From Ophioderma brevispina (Eukaryota; Echinodermata; Ophiuroidea; Amphilepidida; Ophiodermatidae), in the NCBI GenBank assembly GCA_023653785.1, contig JAMKCH010057988.1, positions 1-64,000 on the forward strand: 64,000 bases of DNA. Reading direction: 5' to 3'. The notes below the pieces were generated by a model. That model made no database searches and was not told the DNA's origin. It worked only from the letters and a program-made list of their open reading frames with translations. The translations under genes were made by a program, and so were the position numbers. Positions 22,703 to 34,660 of this stretch are shown piece after piece (within the stretch, counting starts at the first letter, position 1; the number at the start of each line of letters is the position of its first letter).

Positions 22703-23057
22703 GTACCGATTTAGTGGCAAAAGCAGCAAAATATGCCATACGGGAAAAGATATGCAGGGTGTATCGATATGAGCCGAAGTTCAATGACAATTTATAAGAA
22801 AGTAGAAATTCATAATCAAGCATTTTATGTCTAAGGAAAGTTTAGAATGCCCTCTTTGCAATAACACACTGATCATATACCCAATGTCACAGTTGACTGA
22901 ATTGTTGTCCAACAAGTGAAATTTACTCTGGGAAAAATTAACATGATTATATGAGATTTGCACCATCATTTGATTTATGCTCCTGGAGCGTCGGGAGCAT
23001 ACGATCGATCAGACTAATTCTTGATAACCTTTACGGGATAAATCGATACTGCTAATG

Positions 23058-23552
23058 CAGGGGTGTCCAACCTGCGGCCCGCTAGGAGCTCTCAAGCGGC
23101 CCGCGAGGTACTTCCCAGAAAAAATTAAAATGCATAAATATCTTAAGTAGTAGATTTAAAAAAATGTCATTTGAATTTGTTCAATTTCCTCAATCTGAAG
23201 CCAAACTTTTTAAACATTGTTGGGAAATTAGTCCAATTTCATCAATCTGAAACCAAAATGTTCTAAAAATTGTGGTAAAATTAGTCCAATTTCCTCTAAA
23301 TGAAGCCAAAATTTTTCAAAATTTGCTTAAAGGTCAAACAAAAATGGATTTTGGTTAAAGTTGACCCTAAATCTGCATTTCTAGTATAGCGATGGTCACT
23401 TTTTGGCAAATATTGGTAGAGATATGGTCCTACTTTAGACTTTTGTAGGCAGTCATAAACCAACTTGAGATACCCGATTACTTGTTTGCGGCACGCAGTA
23501 GTGTGGATTTCAATCAATGCGGCCCTGCGTCAAAAAGGTTGGGAACCCCTTG
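23058..23552. mobile_element. Non-autonomous hAT element (Charlie-like ends)
   Basis: The left end CAGGGGTGTCCAACCTGCGG and the right end near 23519-23550 (GCGGCCCTGCG, then AAGGTTGGGAACCCC) match the classic hAT termini CAGGGGTGTCCAAC and GTTGGGAACCCCTG. No 8 bp target duplication is clear. The inside (about 23178-23330) holds three ~60 bp tandem copies with CAATTTCCTCAATCTGAAGC. The minus frame 23296-23517 is derived from those repeats. No transposase domain is present. Confidence 0.75.
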
Positions 23553-24086
23553 ATATGTGATCAGCACTCAAGATATAGAATAACACCGCTCTGGCATATC
23601 TCATTAACGCTATCTCATAGAAAAGCACCTAACGGAAAAAGTCTCGCATCAAAACGAGTTGCATGTGTTGTTATTTCAAATTGTTACACATGATCTTAGT
23701 TTTGGAATGGGATGTCATTTCATTTAGGTTGCAATGGAACAGAGAAAAGCCTGTGAGTGGCTAAACACGGGAACAACAGGCAACACTCGACACTTACACC
23801 ATATTTGGTAGACGATATAATGGGCACAAAACGCACAAAGGCATGTAAAATCGGATTTTTGTACGGTTGCCTACCGTACATCGCCAATTCAGCGTCACTT
23901 GACATTTATAGTTTCAATAAAAATCAAATTCACAAGTGGGCTTCGAGGTTTTGTAGATGTATATATTTGAATTTATCATCTGTACGATATATGACCATAC
24001 GGTGTTTGGTGTTTTAGTTGTTGTCCACGTTTTGTAAGTTTGTGTATTATAACGAAAAGAAATGCAGGCCGATAAACACCCGCATA

Positions 24087-24175
24087 TATGAGATTTTGGC
24101 CCGAAATTATGCTCTAGGAGCATATGGTCCTAAACCAAATGGTCCAGGAACATAATGTCGGGCCAAAATCTCATA
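24087..24175. repeat. Hairpin with ~25 bp arms
   Basis: TATGAGATTTTGGCCCGAAA at 24087 pairs with the reverse complement at about 24151-24175 (CGGGCCAAAATCTCATA), with about 40 bases between that include GGAGCATATGGTCC. Non-coding. Confidence 0.7.
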
Positions 24176-24179
24176 GTAG

Positions 24180-24715
24180 CTAAACATCCCGTTAAAATGA
24201 GGGCGCTTTTCATGACAGAAATTTAAAACTTTTATTTGTTTCCAGTTGCACGTTGATTTATTATAATTAACATCGAAATATTAATAGTTAATATTCGTTC
24301 TCGTGTAATTGATTTTTAAGGAAATTTTACCATGTTTACTCAATACTGCAGGGTGAGAAAACAATAAAATACATAAAATTAGTAGCAAATATAATATAAT
24401 TATGCAACAAATTTTAGCTCAAATAATTTATCCAAATTCCTTACTCATAACTTTTTAAAAATATCACCCCTTGAACATTTTTACACATAAAAGTATAGGA
24501 AATCGCGCATTTTGTAGGAACTTTTGAACATATTTTTCACTTTGATCGATCATATCTCCAGAACCGTATGTCCGATGTCGAATTTAACAATGTCATTATT
24601 ACATTTCCTTATATACCATGTTTTGGGCCAACTCTCACGGGTTAGCCCCACCCCTAAATACAGGTTTAAACAAGACGCTCGACTGCGCCTCACTAGATAG
24701 CGATTGGTAATTGGG
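24180..24715. other. No recognisable gene
   Basis: AT-rich spacer between the hairpin and the 3' end of the minus-strand LINE. Confidence 0.4.
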
Positions 24716-24719
24716 TGCG

Positions 24720-27130
24720 ATTCTTATACTACCATGGTGAGAAAATCGTGATCCTCAAAGTGTGTTGGTGGAGGATTAGGCTACCAGGTTCATCACACTT
24801 CTTGGCAAGCTTGATCGTCAGAAAGTTCCTCCTAAGGTTTGCAGAAGCTATGCAAGACAGAATTGGAAGATATTCTACAGGCGTCGCCCGAAGGCAACCA
24901 CTAACAATTCCCATTGCATCATTCAGAACGACATCAATCTTGAATTGTTAGTAACACTGTGACTCATACAGGGGCAACGAAATTTTGCAGCAGTTGAGTA
25001 TGCCAAAGCAACAGTCGATGGGTGCAAGTGTCGGAAGATGCACCCCATCCAGTTCCTGCGAGCCTTTTGAGGAGGTTGACATGAGACTCTGTCTTGGCAG
25101 CGACTGCCTTGGCGTGTTGATTGAAAGTAAGGCTGCAATCAATTATAACGTCAAGGTACTTCGGTGTTGGATCGCGTGACAGTTTATCTCCATTTAGAAT
25201 GATGTTAAGTTCTCTTTTTGCGCATCGATTTGCGAGGTGAAACACAGAGCTGGCGGTTTTGGGTTTGCGTTTTTTGAGTTTCAAGTGCCATCGGTGGAAG
25301 TATTGGCTTACAGTGATTAGGTCTTTTGGCAAAACTGTTTCCAAGACCTCAAATGAATCAGCAGCTATTCCAAATGCCGTATCGTCTGCGTAGGAGTACT
25401 GCAAATAAACTCCTTGGCATATCTGAGGACGTAAAGTGAAAAGACTGGGTGCCGGTGTCATATAATGCAGTGTCCGGGTGAGTGAGGTGAGGTGTCCTTA
25501 CCACACCCCTCGGTATATTGTGTTCTCCATTCAGTATTCAGTGTGACGCGTCATTTGTTTCAGCACTGTACCAAATGGCCTCGTCTACACCAAGTCACGG
25601 TTTATTCGTAACATGTGCTATAGTAGGTAGGATACTCTCTCATGGGGGGCACTCAATTTCTTCACACCGGTAAACTTGTAGACACAGTTCCGAACTTTGC
25701 AGCTTTACTGCGTTGCCCATTTGATGTCTCCAGGACGAAAGGTATGTCTTGGATGGCAGGCATTATAAAATTGACAAGCTTGAAAATCTCCGGAAGATTT
25801 TGAGTAGCTTGAGGTAGAGAATAAATGCCCGACGGCATCATTACGCCGCAAGTTAATATATGAAAAGACTGTCCAAACGTCTGTTCTTCGGAAGGGCGTC
25901 CTCGATGTCATTAAAAAATCTTGCTATCTGATCAGTTGTGATGTATCTCTTCGAAATCCAGCTGGTGCGGGGTAGATTGCCTCGACCGTATCATCGATTC
26001 CTTCGCTGAGTATCCAAGTCTCTTCCACGCAGTTATAGATGTGAGATAGCAATGTGATACGTCTGTAAAATCTTGGGCTCATTTATGGTTTCTGGGTTTC
26101 AGGATTTGCAAGACCTTTGATTCCATCTTGAGGGTATAGTTAACGATCCCGAGCAAGTAGAGAGGGAGGCATTGGAGCAAATCGCCATCAGCTTCAGGTG
26201 CCATATTTCTTCAAGCATTCTGTATGGATGTGGGTCGTTGCCAGGAGCTCTTTCCATTCTTGAACCATAGGTGAATGGTTCGGACATGGGGTTTGACGGT
26301 GGAGAGGTTTGTAAAAGCTGTTAATTCTCATTAACAGCACGTGTTTCGCCGTGGAGTATGGTTTGACATTTCCATTGGTGAAGAGTATGGAGTGATAAAA
26401 TTTGCAGAGACTGCAGAGACAGAACAGGCTTAGTGAACAGCTATGCCCGGCGACCTGGTTGATAATGTTGATGGTGTTTCAGGCCTTGCGGTTTTGAGTG
26501 GGTAATGTTAATATCTCCTCCTACCATTGGTACGTCTCTTTTGTCCAAGTATATCCAGTAGATGGTTGCCTTTTTCTATTCTCTCATAATCGCAGTGGCA
26601 TCACGACACAATGTATACAACTTGTCGCATTCCTTGTCCAAAAGGGGGTTGTAAGGATCTTGCTGCCTCCTGAATGGAATGTTAGCTTGCTGATATAGCG
26701 ACGAGTTCGGGGAAGTCAGAATAACATCGTTGAAGTTAGATGAAGCCGGGTCTGGCAGTTTAGATGACGTTCACTGGTGAGTTGTTTGAACGAACAGTTG
26801 GCTTTCATGATCTTCATCTGTTTTTGGTAAGACTATGCAGTCGTACTTGATGTCACGGGTGACAGGATAGAAGCAGCATGTGGAGGTCACCGGTGCACTG
26901 TTGAACGAATCGGGAAAGTCCATGTCCAATGGCTGATGAGTAGAAAATAGGTAGCCGAGCCTTACTATCAAACCGCAGTTGGAGGTCTTGGGCTTCAGTC
27001 CATTCAAGAGGGCCGGTGATCCATTATTGTCAAGGTGGGAGTTCCCATTCTTGACTTTCTACAGTTGAAACTCTGCAGGCTCCAATGAACTGCGGAGGGA
27101 GTTGAAGTCTACCTAAAGCTGGTGGTGGTT
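24720..27130 (-). mobile_element. Decayed non-LTR retrotransposon (LINE), EN end plus RT
   Basis: Minus-strand translation, with frame changes, gives the ordered parts of a LINE ORF2. These are an apurinic-type endonuclease end (LEWTEAQDLQLRFDSK and LPIFYSS, about 26.9-27.0 kb), a linker like NITHSKPQGLKHHQH (about 26.4-26.5 kb, matching the xFTHSSRKAWxTIN block), RT motifs including APGNDPHP (about 26.24 kb) and GTIPSRW-like, and TTDQIARFFNDIEDALP (about 25.9 kb). The catalytic YADDTAFG (25381-25392) follows, then the thumb (YLDVIIDCSLTFNQH, LLKRLAGTGWGAS). The C-terminal block TPVEYLPILSCIASANLRR is near 24.83-24.89 kb. ORF2 nicks the target and reverse-transcribes its own RNA. The copy is 5'-truncated and carries many stops. 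The clade (Jockey/RTE/I-like) is uncertain. Confidence 0.85.
24964..25461 (-). pseudogene. LINE reverse transcriptase core, longest open piece
   Basis: An open stretch of 165 codons within the LINE above. Residues 24-27 are the RT catalytic YADD (DNA at 25381-25392), followed by TAFGIAADSFEVLE and PKDLITVSQYFHRWHLKLK, the typical region after the catalytic loop. FHLANRCAKRELNIILNG, YLDVIIDCSLTFNQHAK and NLLKRLAGTGWGASSDT then form the thumb in the expected order and spacing. This is the best preserved coding piece in the window. Both catalytic Asp residues are intact, but stops and frameshifts on both sides mean no full RT can be made. Confidence 0.85.
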
Positions 27131-27895
27131 ATGAGATGTGGTGAAGTGCGTTCCCAGTGCTGCTTCAACTGTTATCCACTGGATCAGGCGGTGAATTCAT
27201 GAAGAGTATAGGGTTTAACTCACTTGCATGCACTTGATCACCTAGGAGCGATCCTGCTGTGTGCGCGAAAGAAGAACATAAGGTCAACCTTCAATTGCAG
27301 CATTTCTCAGATTCGAAGGAGTTTCTTGGAGGGGGATGTATTCCTCTGTTCTCAGTGGAAAGCAGTGTAGCATGTCTGTTGAAACCTCGCAATAGCTCCG
27401 CCTTGTCGTACCTCGACCCTTAGCCTACCCACTAAACCTTGACTTGAGGTACATTTGTGATATGTTACGATATTTTGTATAAAAAAGGGACAAGTAAAGA
27501 CCGTCTCCTGCTTTCAGCGAGACAAAGTGAAGAAAACAACAATCAAAACAATTAAAAGAACAAAAATACATCAGTAGTGTTTAAAAAAAAAATAATAAAA
27601 AATGACAAACATAGAAGGAAATATGAATGCGTGCATTACCACCTGGAGCTCCAATCCTACTTATTATCGTATCCAAACTCAGTTTGGAGCTGTCAGCCAC
27701 ACACAACACACACAAACACAAAATACAAACACACAATTACATACAGGAGGGCGGGTAATACGTACCTATTCAAAAGAGCCTTCTATTTAGGAAACTTTTC
27801 CATAACAGCTATTTTGCTATAGATGACAACAATTCATCAAACAAACCAGCAGCGTTTAAAGCAGCGCTTCGGTTGATGTCAGTATACGTTGTGTA

Positions 27896-28130
27896 CTAAG
27901 TATTGAGAGGGGCCTCGACGGCTAGCACCATGCCCGGGACCATGCCATGGGACTTCCAAAGGAACCTTAAACGGTATGAGATTTTACTGCTTTGATTCCA
28001 AATTATTAAAAAGTGGAGATCATATGATAAACCGGGAATGCCAAGGCTATGAAGTTTCAGGAACAATCTTTGACGAGGTACTGTGCAAATGCTTTGGCAA
28101 ACTAACACAATCGCATCAAACGTGGTCTGA
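27896..28130 (-). pseudogene. LINE RT fragment, duplicated copy 1
   Basis: The minus strand reads CTVPRQRLFLKLHSLGIPG, matching the RT palm block after AFDTVP, and then GMVPGMVLAVEAP, a decayed form of GVPQGTVLGP. It is homologous to the fragment at 28640-29040 and belongs to a LINE family distinct from the one at 24.7-27.1 kb (L2/CR1/Rex-like by motif). It is too short to be active. Confidence 0.65.
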
Positions 28131-28159
28131 TTCGTGGCCGATAAAGATATTATTTCGAA

Positions 28160-28316
28160 ACGACAGATGGCATGGGGACCGTGGGGAACAACAAGTATTT
28201 GTTAACACAAAAACCGCAAGATCGGGATTCAACTCAAATTTCGTAAATAAGGGTTCTCAAGGATATCTAGTGACCTATGAATAAAACAGAAGTTGCTGAA
28301 TCACGAAATGCACTTT
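28160..28316 (+). repeat. Partial copy of the 16.2-16.34 kb fold-back arm
   Basis: GGGACCGTGGGGAACAACAA, ACCGCAAGATCGGGATTCAA, ACAGAAGTTGCTGAATCACG and AAATGCACTTT match the right arm of the fold-back element at 15325-16340 in the same order. It shows a dispersed repeat family trapped within the duplicated block. Confidence 0.75.
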
Positions 28317-28324
28317 AATAAAAA

Positions 28325-28940
28325 TAGTTAAAAAAATAATAAAAAATGACAAACATAGAAGAAATATGAATTGTCGTGCAATTACCTGGAGCTCAATCCT
28401 CTTTTATCGTATCCAAACTCAGTTTGGAGCTGTCAGCCCACAACGCAACAACACAACAAACACAAAACATACAAACACACAAAAACTAAACGGCGGCTGG
28501 GTAACATAAGCACTATTCAAAGAGCCTTCTATTATGACACTTTTCCTAATGGCTAATTTTGCGATAGATGAACAATCATCAACAAACCAACAGCGTTTGA
28601 AGACAGCTCTTCGGTGATGTCATTATACGTTGCATACTAAGTAGAGGAGGGGCCTCGACGGCTAGCACCATGCCCCGGGACCATTTTTATTGGCCACTGT
28701 AGAATTCCAAAGGAAACGTTAACTGTTCGAGATTTTACGCTTTGATTTGTTCCAAATTATTTAAAAATCTGGAGATCCATTATGAAGTAAACGTGAATGC
28801 CAAGGTATGAAGTTTCAGGAACAATCTTTGACGAGGTACTGTGTCAAATGCTTTGGCAAAATCTAAAAACAATCGCATCAAAACGTGGCTCCGATTCGTG
28901 GCGATAAAGATATTATTTCGAAAAGAGTGAGGAGTTGAGG
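28325..28940. repeat. Direct duplication, unit 2
   Basis: Second copy of the 27590-28320 unit, with many single-base indels relative to the first. It lacks the inserted ~160 bp fold-back-arm fragment at the corresponding position. That fragment lies at the junction of the two units. Confidence 0.75.
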
Positions 28941-29040
28941 TTCGCATACCTCCGTGATCACCCCGTTGCTGGGAATCACAAAGGACTCGATTTGAGGCGC
29001 GGAACACTGGGTGTAGACGATATAATATTTTGCAACACAC
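28640..29040 (-). pseudogene. LINE RT fragment, duplicated copy 2
   Basis: The minus strand reads FLDFAKAFDTVPRQRLFLKL at about 28810-28869. This is a strong match to the RT palm motif containing the first catalytic Asp region (LDFxKAFDTVPHxRLLxKL). Upstream, HPVFRASNRVLCDSQ resembles the QxGFRxxRSCxxQL block. Downstream, after a shift, comes the same VPGAMVLAVEAP-like block as in copy 1. Fragmentary and not functional. Confidence 0.75.
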
Positions 29041-31800
29041 ACGGAGTTGCTGGATTCTGTCCTGTTTTTTTTAAATATTGCAGATATATGGGGCTTTATT
29101 CCAATCCACTGGAAATGTACCAGATGATTTGGGTGACCGAATGTAAATCGTGTCCGACTCATGGTGCTTTTAGAGGCGTTATCAAGGAAAGTGGTTTCCC
29201 ATTTAATAAAGACAGTGGAGGAAAGTGGTTTTCCCATTAATATGGGTAGAGTGTATTAGCTCACGAGGTGAAAAACTGGGTTATATTGATGAAATGACGG
29301 CTTATTTTAGAAGGGCGTTTCTCACACGTTAATTTCCAAGAAGCAAATCTGATTTTCGTGATACAATCGTTCCTTCTCGAATGAAAGGCCAGAACTTCAC
29401 TTGGTTAGCACTGCGGGAATCAAAGACATTTGATGAGATGTAGTCTCTGCTTTCTGGGTGAAAGATCTCAAGGATCTTATATCTCTGCAAAATAATGCTT
29501 GGAGCTAACAACACAAACGTCATGAATTTTCGATACCTTTCTGACACATTTTTAATCAGGTGAAAGTTGCTAAGTATCTCGGTGGTCCACCTTTCAACGT
29601 ACAATGATTGGAAGGCATGAGTTTCGATCGGTTTGGGATCTTTAAACAGATACCAACATAGAAAATATGGAAATGGTTCAATTTAGAGAACCTGGTTCAT
29701 TAATTGGTCACATGCTGGGAAAATAAAAAACTCCCATCACATCTGGTCCTCCATGTGATGGTATGTGTGTTGGGAAAAACATCGATCCCTCTCGATAATA
29801 AATCGATCCGGATTGGCCTGCCTCGCTCCTAACAACCCTCCTCGATCCCTGATCGATCGGATGGTGTATATGATATAACGGAATAAACCTGAATATCACA
29901 TGGCGCTTTATTCCCATAAATTATGCTTTTACTCATAATTTCCCTCTTTCTTCAAGCCCTGCCCTCTCTAAGGCTTTTTAACCTGGGGCTATTTAAATGA
30001 GTAAAGAAAAAAGCCCCCCCAACCCCATACCCCCAATAACACTTTCTTATAATCGTAGAGTTTTGTAACATAGATTCTATTATGTCACAGTTCATTAACC
30101 GAGCCGAACGAGACAGGATCGCTCATGGATCACTCCTAGATCAAGGTTTTCCACAGATATACCACCATACCTCCCTAACGTTGACGCCGAAAAGATTTGT
30201 TCAGGTCTATACATTTTATGAAATCGGTTAACCCAGATTGACGCGAAACTACCACCTGAAATGAATACTAACACACACATCAGATCATCACCTGAACGTC
30301 AAATACCAAATACATGCAAAAATAGACTGATTGGAATATCCATAGTTCATCACAAAATAGTGCAGACAACAAACTTTGAATTAAAAGTACCTGCAGTAAT
30401 GGCTTGTCACCTCTCAACCTGAGTTGATTTACTGCGGGAGTTTTATCAGCTTATATCAAGGTCAACATCAAGAACAAGCTTGCATCCGCTACCTCTTGAC
30501 AATCGTCAACTTCAACCAGGGTAATAGGGCACATATTAAGTCAGAAATTCACCCCGTGAGTCATGGAAGGTAAAACTCATCTATGCTAGAGAGCAAGAAC
30601 ACAAAATTGCTCAAAATGCCAAAGAAAAAGCTCGGGTCGGTGGAAGCGTGAGGGTTGTCAGAAGGTCGGAAAAACAAAGGGAAACAATTAAATACACAAA
30701 CGGGAAGACGCCAAACAAACCCTTCGTTCAATACATTAATAAAGATGTAATTCTTTTGCTTACAAATTTGGGTTATCAAAATGGAAATCAAAAAAGGGGA
30801 AATGGAGGTCAGGCGTACTTCTATATGCATTTCAATTACCTACATCGGACCGTGCAGCGTAACAGTAGATGAGCGCGAATTGCAAGTCTACTAACGGGTT
30901 GTTAACAAAAGTAATTTAGGGTTCACTTGGATCCATCTTGAAAATGAACAATACTCTTTGACAAATTGTCTTTTCAACAGGTTACTTCTCAGGTTGAAAT
31001 GAGATTGCAACAAGAAAGAAGGAAAAGTCAAAAATCTATGGGATTCCCAACAGCTTGTGAAGATAACAGATCTAACAGGAATCACCACCACTAAATAAAC
31101 TAGGGTAGCAGACGACGTTCAGTGACGAGACAGTGTTGGCGTCCGGAATAAGGCCCTTGCCTAAATGAAGGAGTCACAAAATGTTCAGGAGTGTGTGTCT
31201 TAAATGAAATTTGAAAATTAATCCATAATGTGTGGACTAGTTAACAAACCATTTGGGTGTAAAGATTTTGTTGTGCCACTTTTGTATAATTTGAGGGTTT
31301 GGGGAAAAACTGTACAATTTTAGTTTCTATACAATCAACTAGGCGTGGAACGCGTTTTGAAAACATGCCAAAATCTTCGTGCTCTGTAGCTAAAAAATCA
31401 GCCGTCATCATATGACTTTTCATTTTTGTTGAAGAGTATTGGTGTTAATCTTCCAAAAAAATTCAGTTGAAGTAACAGCGCTTATAGCCGAGAGATCGAC
31501 GTTTGTTGAGAGGTCATTTTGTACACAAGTCTATGGGGAGTTATTTAGTGGGGTGATACCTACAGTTGGGGTTGAGAATAAAATCGGGGTCACCGACTTC
31601 GTGACTTACGTTTTGAGCTTTACAGAGGGAATGAGGACATACCAAGATAGAAGCACCCTCAAATGTTTTCGAACCCAGGGTTTTGCATATTTGAATGCTT
31701 ACCAATGTGTTTATATAGATCACACCGGAAATGTATAAGCAGAATACGCCGTCATAGTATATGATGATGATTTATATTTGTCGTGCAAAGCATGGTTTTC
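29041..31800. other. No recognisable gene
   Basis: Only short overlapping frames on both strands. A cluster of ATCGAT/GATCGATC motifs occurs at about 29776-29864. I see no TE motifs, splice-consistent exons or RNA genes that I can support. Confidence 0.45.
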
Positions 31801-31807
31801 TATACTG

Positions 31808-33530
31808 TAAAAAATAATTCCCTTTTTACTCTTTAAGAGTAAAATCTTAATCAACTTATATTGAGTAAATTTACCACTACCTGAGCAAAATATTTGCTCA
31901 ATAGTGAGTTTAAGATTATTTGGACTCAAAGCAGGAGTAAAAACAATTTTGAGTAAAAGTTACTATTGCAAAGAGTTACTATTGCTCAAACAACAAGAGC
32001 CAAAAATATCAATTCCGCAGTGTACAACTTGTCATCCTATAATGGTTAATCACAGTGTTGCAACTGCCTTATTTAATGCACATAATATCTACAATTTGAA
32101 CAGGAACCGTTACACGTACACACCATTAAGACACGCAAAATACACCAATGGTTTTTTGGTATTTTGATATATTCGTTAGAAAACAGAATTAAATAGTCTA
32201 ACCAAAAAATGAAACAAAAATAAACAATAACACTATAAACTTTATTATAAAGAGACAAACATCATTTTGGCAAATTGTTCATAGTTTCAAACGCACCACA
32301 ATGACAGATGTGTTTGGCCAATAAATTGCCAACAAGATCTCTATCTAAATCATAACTGGCTGCTTGAAACCACTAAGTTAACCTGTGCCAGGCCCAGGGG
32401 TGGGTGGGGGGGGGACATGTTAAAGAAATTTGTGACAAATATGTTAGCTGATTATACCTTGTTCAAAAATGGACAAAGATATAACATAGAAGACAACAGA
32501 CTTTTAATAATAAGGCCGAATGTTAAGTTTTTTTGTTGTTGAATACACAACTTTGAAGGCACTGTTTAAAAACATACAAGTATAATACGAAACAAGGCGT
32601 GTCAGAAAAATTCCAAGACTGAGTCCGCTGCCGCTGCCGCTGTGGTGTTAGTTTGCTGTAGCCAATTGGTTCGCCATCACATACTTGCGGATCACATCTT
32701 AATGATTGCACTACCTTTCAAGCTTCGCCCACACGGTGGAAACATAGACTTCAACAACCCCAAACCAAATCAACAGTGAGCTGTCTCCACCGCCTACACC
32801 ATATTTAAGCTGTGCTGCCTCATCGCAAGAAGAAGAAGGCTTCATGTGTTGTCGAAAAGCAAGAAAACTCGGAATCAAATCTTCCGCCTCACGTGTAATA
32901 AAAACGGTTTCCCCATCCGGACTAATCCGCATTATTATAGTGTCTGCCATTTTAACGCGTGTTTGTGTATATCGGTGTGGAGTCTTCAGATTCATCGTAC
33001 TCCGCCGAAGAGCAACACTTCATATCCGTGTGCATACACAATCCACGAAATTCACCTCCGATGGAGTAAAATGAAAGTTTACTCTATCGATGTGATATTT
33101 TAATCATTCCCATTTGACAAATTTTAAATCTCATGGAGTGATTTTAACTTTTCTGATGATAACACATAACAAAACAATTTTTTCTCCGTCAAGAGTGGGG
33201 TTAACTCCTTTTTTTTCTCACCTACTCATCTCGGCATGAAATCAACTCCTTATATTTACTTGTGTATATCAATGTTCAAAACACGTTTGCGATTTTCTTT
33301 CGTGCTTAATTATGACCAATAAACGTTCTCGGTACTCTCTAAATGTAAAAAGAATTGAAAAAAGAGTGAATCGTAATCACTCGAAAAGAGTGTAAACCAC
33401 TCAAAATAGTTGCCTTGTTGGTTATCCACTCCAAAAAGAGAGAAATCACTGACCTTTCACTCAAAAAATGAGAGTGAACACCACTCTAAAATGCGTTGTC
33501 ATCCTTTTTTAACTCTTTAAACGAGTGGAA
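31808..33530. mobile_element. DNA-element-like block with ACTC/GAGT palindromic motifs at both ends
   Basis: The left end region (31808-32000) begins CTGTAAAAAATAATTCCC and contains TTACTCTTTAAGAGTAA, TTGAGTAAA, TGAGCAAAATATTTGCTCA and repeated GAGTAAAA. The right end region (33070-33540) contains a series of ACTC...GAGT half-palindromes (ACTCGAAAAGAGTG, ACTCAAAAAATGAG, ACTCTTTAAACGAGT) every ~30-40 bp. A CTGTAAAAA start with subterminal repeats is reminiscent of some animal DNA transposon families, but I cannot assign a superfamily. Its right end abuts the large inverted-repeat structure at 33.54 kb, whose right outer end (39340-39400) also has ACTCCTTTTGAGTG, so the two may be one composite. 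Confidence 0.5.
32801..32950 (-). CDS. Possible first exon of an unrecognised protein
   Basis: On the minus strand an ATG at 32950-32948 opens a 50-codon stretch (start MADTIIMRISPDGETVFITR, end CDEAAQLKY) that ends at TATG followed by GTGTAGG, a possible splice donor. Composition looks protein-like (charged, a regular beta-strand-like start), and the frame stays open upstream and downstream (32711-32995). I do not recognise the family, and no following exon is visible before 31.8 kb. It lies inside the ACTC-motif element, so it may be the first exon of a transposon gene. Equally it may be a chance ORF. Confidence 0.25.
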
Positions 33531-33689
33531 ATCCACATTAGGTCTAGGAGCTGGATAGATATAAGATATGTATGCACTAATTTAGGAGAGGATCTACTCA
33601 ACTGTTTTAGACTAATATGAACCCGAGGAACAACTGGGATGTTGTGCAAAATGGATATCGCTGGTCGAAAGGCCTTGATTTTCGCAAAA

Positions 33690-34660
33690 TTCAAAATGGC
33701 CGCCAATCAATTAAATAGCCCACTAGGATTCTTAAGGTCGATTAGAACAAACAAAATAAATGGTTTTGGTTAACAAAATTGCGTATGTTAAGACAAAAGT
33801 AACACATAGATCATTGAAAAATGGATTTCATATTGTTAAACAGTTTCAAATCCAAGATGGCGGCCAATCTGGCTGCCAAAACATTTGAATGAAATCTTCA
33901 AAATGCGGACAATTATGTTGACTCGTATTCGCGATATCTCACATCCAATCCAGCATGTCTGTGTGTCAATTAATTAATTAATAACTCTCAATGACCACAT
34001 AAAGTATATCGACATTTAATATTATGTAATAAATGCGCAATTCAAAAGGGGTTGATTAAGGCTGCGAATGAAAGTAAAAAAACACTATAGCAAAAATTGC
34101 CATTACAACACTATCATCTAAAAATTACGTCAAACTAAACTGACATAATGTCAATATCAATTATAAAAAGTTGGGGTTATCCACCAATGGAACAAATTGG
34201 GATAGTGCCGAAGATTGTATCTGGCGAAATTCCGATTTTTCAAATAAAAATTAAAAAAATCAAAGTAACAGCCTATTAAAAAGTCTTAAGGTCCCTTGGC
34301 AACAGGTTTTTTTTAAATACAATTGAATGTTTCAGATTAAAGCAACACACAGCTCATTTAAAAATGGTATTCAATATGGTAAACTTTTTTCCCAATCCAA
34401 AATGGCGGCCAAAAATGGCTGCCAAACATTTGATAAAATCTACAAATTGGCAATGGATTTGGGTTGTATCACAATTATATCAAATCCAAGGGGTCAAACA
34501 AATAGAAAGGCTCAAGACAAAATCAACTTATATCAGACATTTATAATAGTTAATAATGTTTCAAATTCAAAATGGCGTCCAATATGGATACTGAAGGTGA
34601 AAACACATAGAACAAAAATTGGCATTATTACACCGTATCATCTCTTACCGTAAAATATAT
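33690..34660 (+). repeat. Tandem duplication inside the left inverted arm
   Basis: Two ~450 bp copies (33690-34140 and 34230-34660) share the order: GTAACACATAGATCATT or GCAACACACAGCTCATTT, then TTTCATATTGTTAAAC or TTCAATATGGTAAAC, then GATGGCGGCCAATCTGGCTG or AATGGCGGCCAAAAATGGCT, then an A-rich CAAAAATTGCCATTA or CAAAAATTGGCATTATT block. The right arm has only one copy. Confidence 0.75.

Larger units (their letters stand above)
27590..28320. repeat. Direct duplication, unit 1
   Basis: This segment is repeated immediately downstream (28325-28940). Shared landmarks are AAAAAATGACAAACATAGAA, TATCGTATCCAAACTCAGTT, the ACAAACACA-rich tract, GGGGCCTCGACGGCTAGCAC and GGAACAATCTTTGACGAGGT. The period is ~730 bp. 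Both units carry the same minus-strand LINE fragment. Confidence 0.8.

Noticed and set aside
32801..32950. TDP-43-like or PB1-like N-terminal domain
   Set aside because: The start MADTII and acidic stretch gave a passing resemblance, but the conserved core residues are not matched and no second exon was found.
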